A DNA stretch of 64,000 nucleotides from JAYODW01 sp038116745 (lineage in GTDB: Bacteria; Pseudomonadota; Gammaproteobacteria; Ga0077536). Below are positions 25,214-33,462 of the stretch, piece by piece. Under the pieces are notes generated by a model. It ran no database searches, had not been told where the DNA came from, and worked only from the letters and a program-made list of their open reading frames with translations. The stretch spans positions 1 through 64,000 of the forward strand of contig JAYODW010000008.1 of the NCBI GenBank assembly GCA_038116745.1. Reading direction: 5' to 3'. Made by a program: the position numbers and the translations under genes. Numbering within the stretch: position 1 is the stretch's first letter; the number at the start of each line of letters is the position of its first letter.

Positions 25214-26254
25214 TCAGCCGAGGCGGGTCTGCAGCAGCTTCTGCGCTTTACCCATGAGCAGCGGAAAGCTCTCGCCAAACACTTCCCAGGCATCGTTCGG
25301 CCGCCGGCCGCTGCGGTGCTCTTCAAAGTAGTACGCAGTGATACAGGCCAGGCGATAACCGGCCAGCGCGCGGTACCAGCCGAGGTCATCGAGATGCCAC
25401 GCGCTGCGTTCAGCGTAGCGCGCGATCAGCTGCTCAGGCTGCGGCTGCCAGCCCATGCTGCCCCGGCGCATCGGGCCCCAGCAATCGCGGTCGTAGATCA
25501 TGCAGGCCCAGCCCACGTCGAGCAGACTCGGCCCGATGGATGCACCCTCCCAGTCGACCACACCGCTGAAGCGCGCGCCGTCGAACACCCAGTTGTTGGA
25601 GTAGTAGTCGCCATGCACCAGGCCACGCGGCACATCGGCAGGCATAGTGTCGTGCAGGAGATCGCGCACGGCGTAGCCCAGCCCCAGCCATACCGGGTCG
25701 GTGGCGCGACGCAGGATATTGGCCCAGTGCTCGATTTCCGCGACCGGCTCCCGCACCGCGTTCCAGCCGGCCAGAGACCCATCCACATCGATGGCATGAA
25801 TGTCGACCAGCACGTCCATCGCACGTTCAAAACGATTGCCGGCATCCTCAAAGCCGCGTTCAGCTGCGGCCTGAAAAAGATCCGGCGGCGACGCGCCGGG
25901 CAGACGCGACATCATGAGATACGGCGCGCCGAACGCGCGCTCGTCGTCTGACCAGAAGCGCGCCCGCGGTGCCGGGATCCCGCTCTGCTCCAGCGCCTGC
26001 AGCAACGGTACCTGGCGCAGCACGTCAAAATTATTTTTACGCGCCACCCCGGGAGGCGGAATTTTCAGGACCAGGCGCTCGACCAGCCGGCTACCGTCGA
26101 GCACATCAAAACCGATCGTGACGCCAGAGTGTCCACCGAGCGGCGCAATCGCCAGCGCACTCGACGCAGCACCGTAGGTATCGCGGGTCCAGGCGCTGAT
26201 CTGCGCTTTCAGCGCGTCCGAATGCGCCAGCGCCTGCGCTGAATTGGCGTTCAT
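25214..26254 (-). CDS. Aminoglycoside-phosphotransferase-like small-molecule kinase
   Basis: A 346-residue APH/choline-kinase-fold protein. The catalytic loop is GLVHGDYYSNNWVFDG (about 216-231) and the metal-binding motif VVDWEGASIGP follows (about 236-246). N-terminal lobe: SGVTIGFDVLDG and RLVLKIPPPG. Relatives (ACAD10 N-terminal domain-like kinases) phosphorylate hydroxyacyl or terpenoid/steroid hydroxyls, and antibiotic resistance is unlikely. It is the last gene of the ten-gene minus operon, 27 bases after the carboxyltransferase, and converges on the NicX-like gene. It may phosphorylate an intermediate of that route. Confidence 0.8.
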   Translation of the reverse strand: MNANSAQALAHSDALKAQISAWTRDTYGAASSALAIAPLGGHSGVTIGFDVLDGSRLVERLVLKIPPPGVARKNNFDVLRQVPLLQALEQSGIPAPRARFWSDDERAFGAPYLMMSRLPGASPPDLFQAAAERGFEDAGNRFERAMDVLVDIHAIDVDGSLAGWNAVREPVAEIEHWANILRRATDPVWLGLGYAVRDLLHDTMPADVPRGLVHGDYYSNNWVFDGARFSGVVDWEGASIGPSLLDVGWACMIYDRDCWGPMRRGSMGWQPQPEQLIARYAERSAWHLDDLGWYRALAGYRLACITAYYFEEHRSGRRPNDAWEVFGESFPLLMGKAQKLLQTRLG

Positions 26255-26281
26255 CAGTGCGTTGCTGCTGCGGGCGCGGGG

Positions 26282-27745
26282 TCAGCGCGAAAGGATCAGC
26301 TCACCGTCCGGACGGCGCACGTGCACATGGCGCGGCCGTTTCAGGGTCATCAGATGATCCAGCAGCGCGTCCAGGCTCATGTCGTCCTGGTAGTCATAGG
26401 TGCGCTTGACCGGGCCCGCAGCGTGCGCCGCCGCCAGATCTTCAGCGGGCACCAGATAGCGCAGGATGAGCTCCTCGTCGCTGACTTTGCGTCCGCCGTA
26501 CTGCTGACGCACCTCTTCGAGATCGGGCTGCGGGCGCTCCCAGTTGAGAAAGCGCTTGCCCTGCTCGGAGGCAAAGACGCGGTCTTTGACAGCCTGGCTG
26601 ATCGGTGCCGGCGGCGCCCCATAATGCTCGCCCAGATACAGCACAACCTCGTCGGGGACGGTGCTCCAGCGCTCTCCCGTCACCACGTTCAGCACCGACT
26701 GAATGCCGATCAGCTGCGAGAACGGCGTCGCCGAGATCGGGTGCCCCAACTCCTCACGCACGCGGACCGTCTCCTCCAACACCTCGTGCAGGCGATCTTC
26801 CATCCCGTACTGCGCGAGCTGGGCTTTCAGCGTGCCGGTCATGCCGCCCGGCAGGTGATGCCGGTAGGCGAACGCGCTGTATTCGTTAGGCACGCCGGTG
26901 GCCCAGCCTTCCTGCCGCGCGATGCGCGCGCAGTGGTCAGAGATCTCGGGCAGCACTGCGGTGTCGATGCCGTGGGTATGGCCCAGCCAGTGGATGTTTT
27001 CCAGCGTCTGCTCGGTCGACGGCAGCGAGGGGCCGTTAGCCAGCGAGCGCGCACAGGTGTGCAGGCACTGCGCACCGGCCTCAATCGCGATCACGTAGTT
27101 GAGCGCGCCCATGCCGGTGGTGTTGTGAAAGTGAAACTCGATGGGCTTGTCGCCAGCCGCGGTGATCAGCGCCGGCACGAGGGTACGCGCGCGCTCCGGC
27201 GACAGGATCCCCGGCGCATCTTCGACATAGATCGCGCTGATGCTCGGCCAGCTCGCCATCTCTGCCACCCGCGCCGCGAACCACTCGTCGGTGTGCACCG
27301 GCGAGATGCCGTACATGATCGCCCCCATCGCGCGCGCGCCGGTCGCGGCGATGGTCTCCGAAAGCCGGCGCATGTCGGGCATGTTGTACAGACAGTCGTA
27401 GATCCAGAAAGCGTCAATGCCGTGTCTGACCAGGGTCTGCACATAAAGATCCATGATCACGTTTGGCGTCATGCCGAAGGTGCCTATGCGGTTCTGACAG
27501 ACTGGCGCGCGGAGCTCGCTGGTCGGCATCCACTGACGCCAGAGGTCCAGGCTCTCCCAGGGATCTTCCTGCGAGTAGCGCACGCTGCACTCCATCAGCG
27601 AACTGCCGGTTACCTCGATCGCGCGGAAGCCGGCGCCATCCATCTGGCGCGCCACGCGCTCGAGCATGCCGCCGCGCAGGCGCATGCCCCACAGGCTCTG
27701 CTGGCCGTCGCGAAAGGTCTGCTCGACGATATCGATGTGCGCCAT
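26282..27745 (-). CDS. Pyruvate-carboxylase-type carboxyltransferase, copy A, altered active site
   Basis: A 487-residue carboxyltransferase (CT) of the pyruvate carboxylase subunit B / oxaloacetate decarboxylase alpha family, a TIM barrel that moves CO2 from carboxybiotin to a keto acid. Metal ligands Asp13 (TFRDGQQS) and His205/His207 (IEFHFHNTTG) are kept. Where the family has its carbamylated Lys (KDMAGLL) this protein has Glu175 (YVEDAPGIL), and the acid/base Thr/Ser region reads LPGGMTGTL (298-306). No biotin domain is attached; the carrier is a separate gene. It starts two bases after the crotonase stop. Copy B at 34.6 kb is highly similar by eye. Confidence 0.85.
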   Translation of the reverse strand: MAHIDIVEQTFRDGQQSLWGMRLRGGMLERVARQMDGAGFRAIEVTGSSLMECSVRYSQEDPWESLDLWRQWMPTSELRAPVCQNRIGTFGMTPNVIMDLYVQTLVRHGIDAFWIYDCLYNMPDMRRLSETIAATGARAMGAIMYGISPVHTDEWFAARVAEMASWPSISAIYVEDAPGILSPERARTLVPALITAAGDKPIEFHFHNTTGMGALNYVIAIEAGAQCLHTCARSLANGPSLPSTEQTLENIHWLGHTHGIDTAVLPEISDHCARIARQEGWATGVPNEYSAFAYRHHLPGGMTGTLKAQLAQYGMEDRLHEVLEETVRVREELGHPISATPFSQLIGIQSVLNVVTGERWSTVPDEVVLYLGEHYGAPPAPISQAVKDRVFASEQGKRFLNWERPQPDLEEVRQQYGGRKVSDEELILRYLVPAEDLAAAHAAGPVKRTYDYQDDMSLDALLDHLMTLKRPRHVHVRRPDGELILSR

Positions 27746-27747
27746 GA

Positions 27748-28653
27748 TCAGGAGGCCTGCGGTGCCGGGTAGCTGTTCTTCGGGTCCGGCTTACCCTCAC
27801 GCGGCGCCTGCGAGTAGTCACCGAACAGACCATCGCGCTGCGCCACCGCTGCGGGTACGCCAGCACGCTCCGCAAGCTCGATGAAATCATCTGCCTCAGG
27901 CGTGTTGCGCATCAGGCCATCGAGCACCGAGCCGAGCAGTTGGGTGGACTTAAGACCCATGTTCTCGTACGCCTGGTTGACCACCAGCTTCATGCAGGCG
28001 AGCTGAGAAAGGGGAATGGACGCGAGCTCGTCGGCCAGTTTGTAGGCCTCACCCTCAAGCTCCGCGAACGGGACGGCCTTGTTGACCAGACCGCATTCGA
28101 CAGCCTCAGTCCCGGACAGCGGGCGTCCGGTCAGCGCGAGTTCCTTGGCCTTGGCCAGGCCTAGGCGGTGCACCCACATGCCGGCGTGATGGCAGCCCCA
28201 CATGCGCGAATAAGGTGTGCCGATACGGGCGTCTTCGCTCATCAGCACGATGTCCGCGCACAGCGCCATTTCGCTGCCGCCGCCGAGCGCCCAGCCGTGC
28301 ACCATGGCGATAACGGGCTTGGGGCTGTGCCACAGGCTCATGAACTTCGGCACCCAGCCGGTCACCGGCGAGCAGGTCATGACGAAATCCTTGCCCGCAT
28401 CCCATTTACCCTGGGTCGTCAGACCGTCATCCCACTGGTGGAACCCACCGCTGAAGTTGAAGCCTGCGCAGAAGGAGCGACCGGCACCGCGCAGCACGAT
28501 GACCTTGACCGCATGGTCACGCACCGCTTCGCCGACCGCTGCCTCCAGCTCATCTGTCATCGGCGGCACGATGGTGTTGAGGTCTTCGGGGCGGTTGAGC
28601 GTGATGGTCGCAATCGCGCCGGCGGTGGAATAAACCAGGGTTTCGTAAGCCAT
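27748..28653 (-). CDS. Enoyl-CoA hydratase/isomerase (crotonase) family protein, copy A
   Basis: A 301-residue crotonase-fold protein: TITLNRPEDLN, CoA/oxyanion block SFCAGFNFSGGF and HGWALGGGSEMALCADIVLM. The first catalytic Glu (Glu144 in rat hydratase) is kept as Glu128, but the second (Glu164) is replaced by Tyr148 (IGTPYSRMWG). A plain hydratase reaction is therefore doubtful; isomerase, lyase or hydrolase activity on an acyl-CoA is equally possible. It has about 45 more C-terminal residues than copy B. It precedes CT copy A by two bases, mirroring the crotonase-CT pair at the other end of the operon. Confidence 0.85.
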   Translation of the reverse strand: MAYETLVYSTAGAIATITLNRPEDLNTIVPPMTDELEAAVGEAVRDHAVKVIVLRGAGRSFCAGFNFSGGFHQWDDGLTTQGKWDAGKDFVMTCSPVTGWVPKFMSLWHSPKPVIAMVHGWALGGGSEMALCADIVLMSEDARIGTPYSRMWGCHHAGMWVHRLGLAKAKELALTGRPLSGTEAVECGLVNKAVPFAELEGEAYKLADELASIPLSQLACMKLVVNQAYENMGLKSTQLLGSVLDGLMRNTPEADDFIELAERAGVPAAVAQRDGLFGDYSQAPREGKPDPKNSYPAPQAS

Positions 28654-28671
28654 ATCGTCGTTCTCCGTCTT

Positions 28672-30864
28672 TCAGGGCTCGCGCACGCGCCCCAGCAGCC
28701 GCAGCAGGTCCTCGTGCATCTCGAACCACACCGTGTGGTAACTCGGCACGCGCACGCCGCTCATGAAATCAAGGTCGCCATCCAGAACGCGGTCGTAGGC
28801 TGCTTCCAGGAGCTCTCCATAAACCCCGAGACGCGTCTCAAAGCTGGCGAAGCCGGCCAGGATGGGCGCTGCGCGATCGTGCAGCGCACCAAGCTCGTCC
28901 ACGATCCGCGCATCGTAATCCGCGTCGCTGTGGTCATTCGGCACCGAGCTGCCGCCGACATCCATGGTCTGCCAGCGGGTCATCAGTACCAGCAGCTGGC
29001 GGTTTACGACTTCGAAACGGTCATATGCAGCGCCAAAATCCTCAGTCGCACGATGCGCGGCATAAAGCGCGGGATACAGCCGCTCGAGAGCGTCGCGCCC
29101 CGCCGGCGTGACCACGAACCGCCCGGCTGACGCGACCGCCAGCCCCATGGCCTCAATGCGGACCATCGCAGCTGCGGCCGCCGTCCCGTCCAGTCGGAGC
29201 AGGGCTGCCACCTCCTCCAGCGTCGCCGACTTTTTCACCGCCAGGCCGTGCAGCACGAGAAAATCCGGATCGTCACTCGTCTGCGCCTGCAGTTCAGGCT
29301 GCTCGGAAGCCGCGCGGATCGCATCGATGTCGGCACGGGTGACACTCGACCCCCGGCCCTCGAGATTCCGCGAGCCGCGCTGGTCGAGCCGGTACAGCGC
29401 ATCTGCCAGGGGGCTCCCGGCATTGCTACGCACCCAGGCATCATCGAGAAAACGATAAGGCGCCTGACAGACACTGGGCACAAACTCAGCCGCAGCCGCG
29501 TTGTAGTCGGCAAGACTCAGCCTGCCGCGTGTCGTGAGATAGGTGCCGCGCTTGGGTTCCAGCGACGTCGAGCCAGGGCGCAGCGGGCCGGAGCTCAGCG
29601 TGTAGTGCTCATCCTGCAGCACGCTGTAGGGCACCGGGCTCCACATGTCCCCCGGGGCATCGGCCCATTTGCTCATGCTGTAAGCGGATCCCTGCTGCGA
29701 CGGCAGACTGATGTAGCCCAGGAGCTCAGCCAGAAAATCCCGCGCGTACTCGTCATTCAGCAGCGGCTTGATGCGCTGCGCGCGGGGATCGAGCGTGAAC
29801 CAGTCGTCGGGCTCGTACAGTCCGGCAACGTGGAACAGATCCTTGGCCACCGCGGCGTAAATCATCGCGCCGGCATCGATCATCTGATCGCGCGTCCACC
29901 CCGCCATGCGCTTCCATAGCTCACGTGTGGCCTCACTCAGAATCGCGCCCTCATGGTCGAGGAACTCAGCCAGGGTCGCAGCGTTGTCCATGGCCACAGG
30001 GATCTCCCCGTCACTGAGGAAATCTGAGGTATACAGGCCGACCGCCACGACATTGTCGTGCTCGAAAGCGGGCGTGGCCTCGAAGCTCGCCCAGTCGTCA
30101 ACGATGTTGAAGTGCGTGTCTTTGACGATGGTCGGGATGGTCAGGTTGTTGTGCGTGACGCGTCCGGCGATACCGTCCAGCCACGGCAGGTCGCACTCGC
30201 CCATGTCGACAAAGCCCCGCACCAGCATCTCTTCGTGAGGCCGGCAGCGATACGGCCCGTGATTCCAGATCCCCAGGCGCGACTCACAGTGCGACAGCAG
30301 CGCGAATTGATTGGCGGTCGACATGAATTTTTTCAACGCGGTGTGCAGCCGATCGCCCGGTCGCATAGCGATCGCGTCGGCCTCGAACACCTGCAGGCGG
30401 CGCTCCGGCAGGATCTGGGCGCGCAGATTGCTGTCGGATGGCAGCACGTGGGCGTGGTTACGGTGATAGGCAAGATTTACCCGCTCGGCGAAGTCCTCGA
30501 CGAAAACCAGATCATCGAGCGCATCGGTCGGCCGCAGCAGTCCGAACTCGATCAGTGTCTGGCGTCCGGCCAGATAAAACTCCGGTACGCAGGAGAGACT
30601 GATGATGTCGCCCTTGGTCGAGGTCTCCCGCAGGCGGTCCCCGATCTCTTCCGGGCTCATGCGCGCCGCCAGACGGCGCAGCAGTTCGGGATAGCGGTAG
30701 AAGGCCTGCAGGTAGGACACCACCATGTAAGCCGGCACCGGGAAGAGCTTCGACTCCTGCACCGTGCGCGTACTGCAGTGGAAAAACCAGGTGTCCGCGT
30801 TCTTGCGTATCCAGGCGTTCAGCCGGAGCAGATCGGTGTAACCGTGACCGTGCGTAGCCCTCAT
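28672..30864 (-). CDS. 730-residue protein of unknown function, coupled to a phosphohistidine domain protein
   Basis: I do not recognise the family. The first 500 residues are rich in aromatic, His and acidic residues (FHCSTRTVQESKLFPVPAYM, YHRNHAHVLPSDSNLRAQIL, HCESRLGIWNHGPYRCRPHE, ITHNNLTIPTIVKDTH-like block near 240), with no P-loop, ATP-grasp motif, signal peptide or membrane segment. Residues about 545-610 (ATLEEVAALLRLDGTAAAAA, GRFVVTPAGRDALERLYPAL) look like a winged-helix domain. The ATG overlaps the swivelling-domain stop by four bases, so the two probably form one complex, possibly the catalytic half of a split dikinase-like enzyme. That function is inference from position only. 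Confidence 0.7.
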   Translation of the reverse strand: MRATHGHGYTDLLRLNAWIRKNADTWFFHCSTRTVQESKLFPVPAYMVVSYLQAFYRYPELLRRLAARMSPEEIGDRLRETSTKGDIISLSCVPEFYLAGRQTLIEFGLLRPTDALDDLVFVEDFAERVNLAYHRNHAHVLPSDSNLRAQILPERRLQVFEADAIAMRPGDRLHTALKKFMSTANQFALLSHCESRLGIWNHGPYRCRPHEEMLVRGFVDMGECDLPWLDGIAGRVTHNNLTIPTIVKDTHFNIVDDWASFEATPAFEHDNVVAVGLYTSDFLSDGEIPVAMDNAATLAEFLDHEGAILSEATRELWKRMAGWTRDQMIDAGAMIYAAVAKDLFHVAGLYEPDDWFTLDPRAQRIKPLLNDEYARDFLAELLGYISLPSQQGSAYSMSKWADAPGDMWSPVPYSVLQDEHYTLSSGPLRPGSTSLEPKRGTYLTTRGRLSLADYNAAAAEFVPSVCQAPYRFLDDAWVRSNAGSPLADALYRLDQRGSRNLEGRGSSVTRADIDAIRAASEQPELQAQTSDDPDFLVLHGLAVKKSATLEEVAALLRLDGTAAAAAMVRIEAMGLAVASAGRFVVTPAGRDALERLYPALYAAHRATEDFGAAYDRFEVVNRQLLVLMTRWQTMDVGGSSVPNDHSDADYDARIVDELGALHDRAAPILAGFASFETRLGVYGELLEAAYDRVLDGDLDFMSGVRVPSYHTVWFEMHEDLLRLLGRVREP

Positions 30865-31565
30865 GGCAGCTTCCAGACCCGCGCTCGCCCGAGGCCATCA
30901 GCGTCTTCGTAGGGTGGTTTAGCCGCAACGCTGTACTCAACCTGCACGCTATCGCCGTCGGCGATCCCCGCAACCTCGGCCGCCATCAGGCAGGGGATCT
31001 GATACTCGCGCGTCAGGATTCCGAGATGCGACCGCACCGAGCCACCGCGACAGACCACGGCGGTGAAGCCCTCCAGGATCGGTGCGGTCAGCGTTCCGCC
31101 TGAATCGTCAATGATGGCCACAGTGCCTGGCGGCACCCCGTTGGTCAGGTAGTCCATCACTTTCTCCACGCTGCTGATGAGGCGCGCGGTGCCGATGATG
31201 TCCTCCCGGCAATGAAACACGTTGTCGCCCTGTCCCGCGAGCAGGCGTCCTTCAGCATCCGCCGGCAGGTCATCCGAGAGCGCTGCAGTGGCACGCACCG
31301 CGTACTTGTGCGGCGCCTCGGCGACAGAGATCCCGGCCGACATCTCGAATCGTTCGCCTGTCGCCAGAAATTCATCCTCGAGACCCTGAAAGTCCGCGGC
31401 GGACAATTCGAGTGCGGCCTCGAAGACCATCTCTTCCCAGGTTCTGCCGCTTTCCGCCAGACGCGCCGCCGCGATCTCCCGGATGCGACGGTGATAGAAC
31501 GCCACCGTGCGGAACTGCGGCGGTGCACCCCATTTATTCAGCGTCCCAGGATCTATCTCAGACAT
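30861..31565 (-). CDS. Stand-alone phosphohistidine swivelling-domain protein (PEP-utilising enzyme mobile domain)
   Basis: A 234-residue protein whose C-terminal half (about 120-215) matches the mobile domain of PEP synthase, PPDK and PTS enzyme I: GTARLISSVEKVMDYL, PGTVAIIDDSGG, VVCRGGSVRSHLGILTREYQ, IPCLMAAE. His180 is the expected phosphate carrier. The N-terminal 110 residues are helical and unassigned. No ATP-binding or PEP-binding domain is attached, so the protein must take phosphate from and give it to partners, as in phenylphosphate synthase where these units are split. Its gene sits between the biotin carboxylase and the 730-residue protein. Confidence 0.8.
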   Translation of the reverse strand: MSEIDPGTLNKWGAPPQFRTVAFYHRRIREIAAARLAESGRTWEEMVFEAALELSAADFQGLEDEFLATGERFEMSAGISVAEAPHKYAVRATAALSDDLPADAEGRLLAGQGDNVFHCREDIIGTARLISSVEKVMDYLTNGVPPGTVAIIDDSGGTLTAPILEGFTAVVCRGGSVRSHLGILTREYQIPCLMAAEVAGIADGDSVQVEYSVAAKPPYEDADGLGRARVWKLP

Positions 31566-31592
31566 ACGTCGTATTCCTTGTCCGCCCGGATT

Positions 31593-32972
31593 TCAGGCTA
31601 CCTGGCGCGCGTTCCACTGCGGCAGGAAAGAGTCTTCGAGCCAGCGCGTATTGATGCGATCGGCACGGAAATCGCCGTGCCCGATCAGGTCGCGCAGCAC
31701 GCCCGCCGTGGTCTCGATGCCCTCGATGCGCACCTGACCAAGCGCGCGATAGAGTCGATCTGCAGCCAGCTCCCGGGTCTCGCCCCAGCAGATCAGTTTG
31801 GCCACCATGGAGTCGTAGTGGGCGCCGACGACGTAACCATCGTGGCAATGTGTATCGATCCGGACCCCCTCGCCCTGCGGCATGGTCCAGTGCCGGATCG
31901 TGCCGGGTGACGGAAGAAAACCCGCCTGTGCCTGCTCAGCGTTAAGGCGACACTCTATGGCGTGTCCCCGCAGGCTGACCTGCGCCTGGTTCAGGCTCAG
32001 CGGTTTACCAGCGGCGATGCGCAGCTGCTCCCGCACGATATCCACCCCCGTGACCATCTCGGTGACCGGGTGTTCGACCTGCACCCGCGTATTGACCTCC
32101 AGGAAGCAGAAGGTCTCGCGGTCGAGATCAACCAGGAACTCCATCGTGCCCGCGCTGCGATAATTGAGGGCGCGCGCCAGCGCGACTGCCGCCCCGCAGA
32201 TGGCTTCACGCAAATGCGTCGGCACGGCACGCGCGGGCGCTTCCTCGACGAGCTTCTGGTAGCGCCGCTGGCAGGAGCAGTCGCGCTCGCCAAGGTGAAT
32301 CACCTCCCCGTGCGCGTCAGCCACGATCTGAACCTCGACGTGTCGTGCATTCGTGACGTAGCGCTCCAGAAACAGCGTGCCATCGCCGAATGCGGCCGCC
32401 GCCTCGGTCGAGGCGCGGAGGAAGGCATCTCTCATCTCGTCCTCAGAATGCACCTGCACCATGCCGCGCCCGCCGCCCCCCGCCGTCGCCTTGAGCAGCA
32501 CGGGATAGCCGACCTGCCCGGCAATCCTGCGGGCCTCATCCACTGACTCGATAGCATCCGACCCGTCGCCTACTGGGATCCCCAGCTCGCGCGCCGCCTG
32601 GCGCGCGGCGACTTTGTCGCCACCGCGGCGGATCACATCCGCCGGCGGCCCGACGAAAACGAGCCCGTGCTGTACGCAGGCCGCGGCCAGTTCGGGTCTT
32701 TCGGAGAGAAACCCGTACCCCGGATGCACGGCGTCACAGCGCGTCGCGATAGCGGCGCCAACGATGGCTGCGACATTGAGATAGCTCTGGTTTGCCGCCG
32801 CCGGCCCGATCTCGACCACCCGTTCGGCTAATCTGGTGACCATGCTCCCCCGATCAGCCTCCGAGACCACCGCAACGCACTCAAGGCCCTCATCAAAACA
32901 GGCGCGCGCGATGCGCACCGCAATCTCGCCGCGATTGGCAATCAATACCCGACGCAGGGGCCCGCGCGTCAT
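31593..32972 (-). CDS. Biotin carboxylase (AccC-type) subunit
   Basis: A 459-residue biotin carboxylase: N-terminal RRVLIANRGEIAVRIARACF, HPGYGFLSERPELA (about 83-96), ATP-grasp glycine loop GGGGRGM (165-171), HVEVQIVADAHGEVIHLGER (211-230) and the active-site block EVNTRVQVEHPVTEMVTGVD (about 294-313). It charges carrier-bound biotin with bicarbonate using ATP. All expected catalytic blocks are present, so it should be active. It overlaps the carrier gene by four bases. Its setting, with two pyruvate-carboxylase-type CTs and no acyl-CoA CT, shows that it is not the housekeeping acetyl-CoA carboxylase. Confidence 0.92.
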   Translation of the reverse strand: MTRGPLRRVLIANRGEIAVRIARACFDEGLECVAVVSEADRGSMVTRLAERVVEIGPAAANQSYLNVAAIVGAAIATRCDAVHPGYGFLSERPELAAACVQHGLVFVGPPADVIRRGGDKVAARQAARELGIPVGDGSDAIESVDEARRIAGQVGYPVLLKATAGGGGRGMVQVHSEDEMRDAFLRASTEAAAAFGDGTLFLERYVTNARHVEVQIVADAHGEVIHLGERDCSCQRRYQKLVEEAPARAVPTHLREAICGAAVALARALNYRSAGTMEFLVDLDRETFCFLEVNTRVQVEHPVTEMVTGVDIVREQLRIAAGKPLSLNQAQVSLRGHAIECRLNAEQAQAGFLPSPGTIRHWTMPQGEGVRIDTHCHDGYVVGAHYDSMVAKLICWGETRELAADRLYRALGQVRIEGIETTAGVLRDLIGHGDFRADRINTRWLEDSFLPQWNARQVA

Positions 32973-33460
32973 GCCTCGGCGCTGTCCGGATCGATGACCA
33001 CAAGAGTCTGCGCGCGCGCGACCTGCTCACTGTTCGCGACGCAGATTGCGACCACTGTCCCGCTTACCCCGGCTACCACCCGGTTCATAAGCTTCATGAC
33101 CTCGACGATGCACACTACCGACTCCGCCTCGACATGCTGGCCGACCTCGACGAAGGGCGGCGCGCCGGGCGCGGGAGAACGCCAGAAAATACCGGGAGAC
33201 GGCGAGCACACCGGCGTGCCTGCGGGAATTTCAGCCACCTGCATCGGGGTCTGCGCTGGCGCCGGCGCGGCGGACGGGGTGTCCGGCGCTGCGACTGCTG
33301 TGGCTGCCGCCGGCCGCGCCTGCGGCGTCGCCACGGGCAATGTCCCGCCTTCATCACTGGCGCTGATATAGACCTCGACCCCATCAATCGACAGACGGAT
33401 CTCGTTCCAGTCGGACTGCTCGAAGGCGTCGAGCAGACGGCGGATATCTGACGGTTCCAT
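32969..33460 (-). CDS. Biotin carboxyl carrier protein (AccB-like)
   Basis: A 163-residue AccB-like carrier. Helical N-terminal part (IRRLLDAFEQSDWNEIRLSI), an Ala/Pro-rich linker (about 44-76), and a biotinyl domain (about 80-160) with the attachment site IVEVMKLMN, Lys123 being biotinylated. EVMKLMN departs slightly from the usual EAMKLMN. An N-terminal helical segment of the kind that docks on the carboxylase is present. Two bases separate it from the upstream gene, and it overlaps the biotin carboxylase gene by four bases. It presumably serves both CT copies. Confidence 0.92.
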   Translation of the reverse strand: MEPSDIRRLLDAFEQSDWNEIRLSIDGVEVYISASDEGGTLPVATPQARPAAATAVAAPDTPSAAPAPAQTPMQVAEIPAGTPVCSPSPGIFWRSPAPGAPPFVEVGQHVEAESVVCIVEVMKLMNRVVAGVSGTVVAICVANSEQVARAQTLVVIDPDSAEA

Positions 33461-33462
33461 CG

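Noticed and set aside
25214..26254. Aminoglycoside resistance gene
   Set aside because: The kinase motifs are general to the APH fold, and its place at the end of a catabolic operon fits a metabolic kinase.
26321..27772. 483-codon plus-strand frame opposite CT copy A
   Set aside because: Long antisense frames are common in GC-rich genes. The minus-strand frame carries full CT motifs.
31260..31310. Residues VRATAALSDDLP in the swivelling protein resemble the VRSSATAEDLP motif of PEP synthase
   Set aside because: The rest of the ATP-grasp domain is missing and the distance to the phosphohistidine motif is too short. I take it as chance or a remnant.
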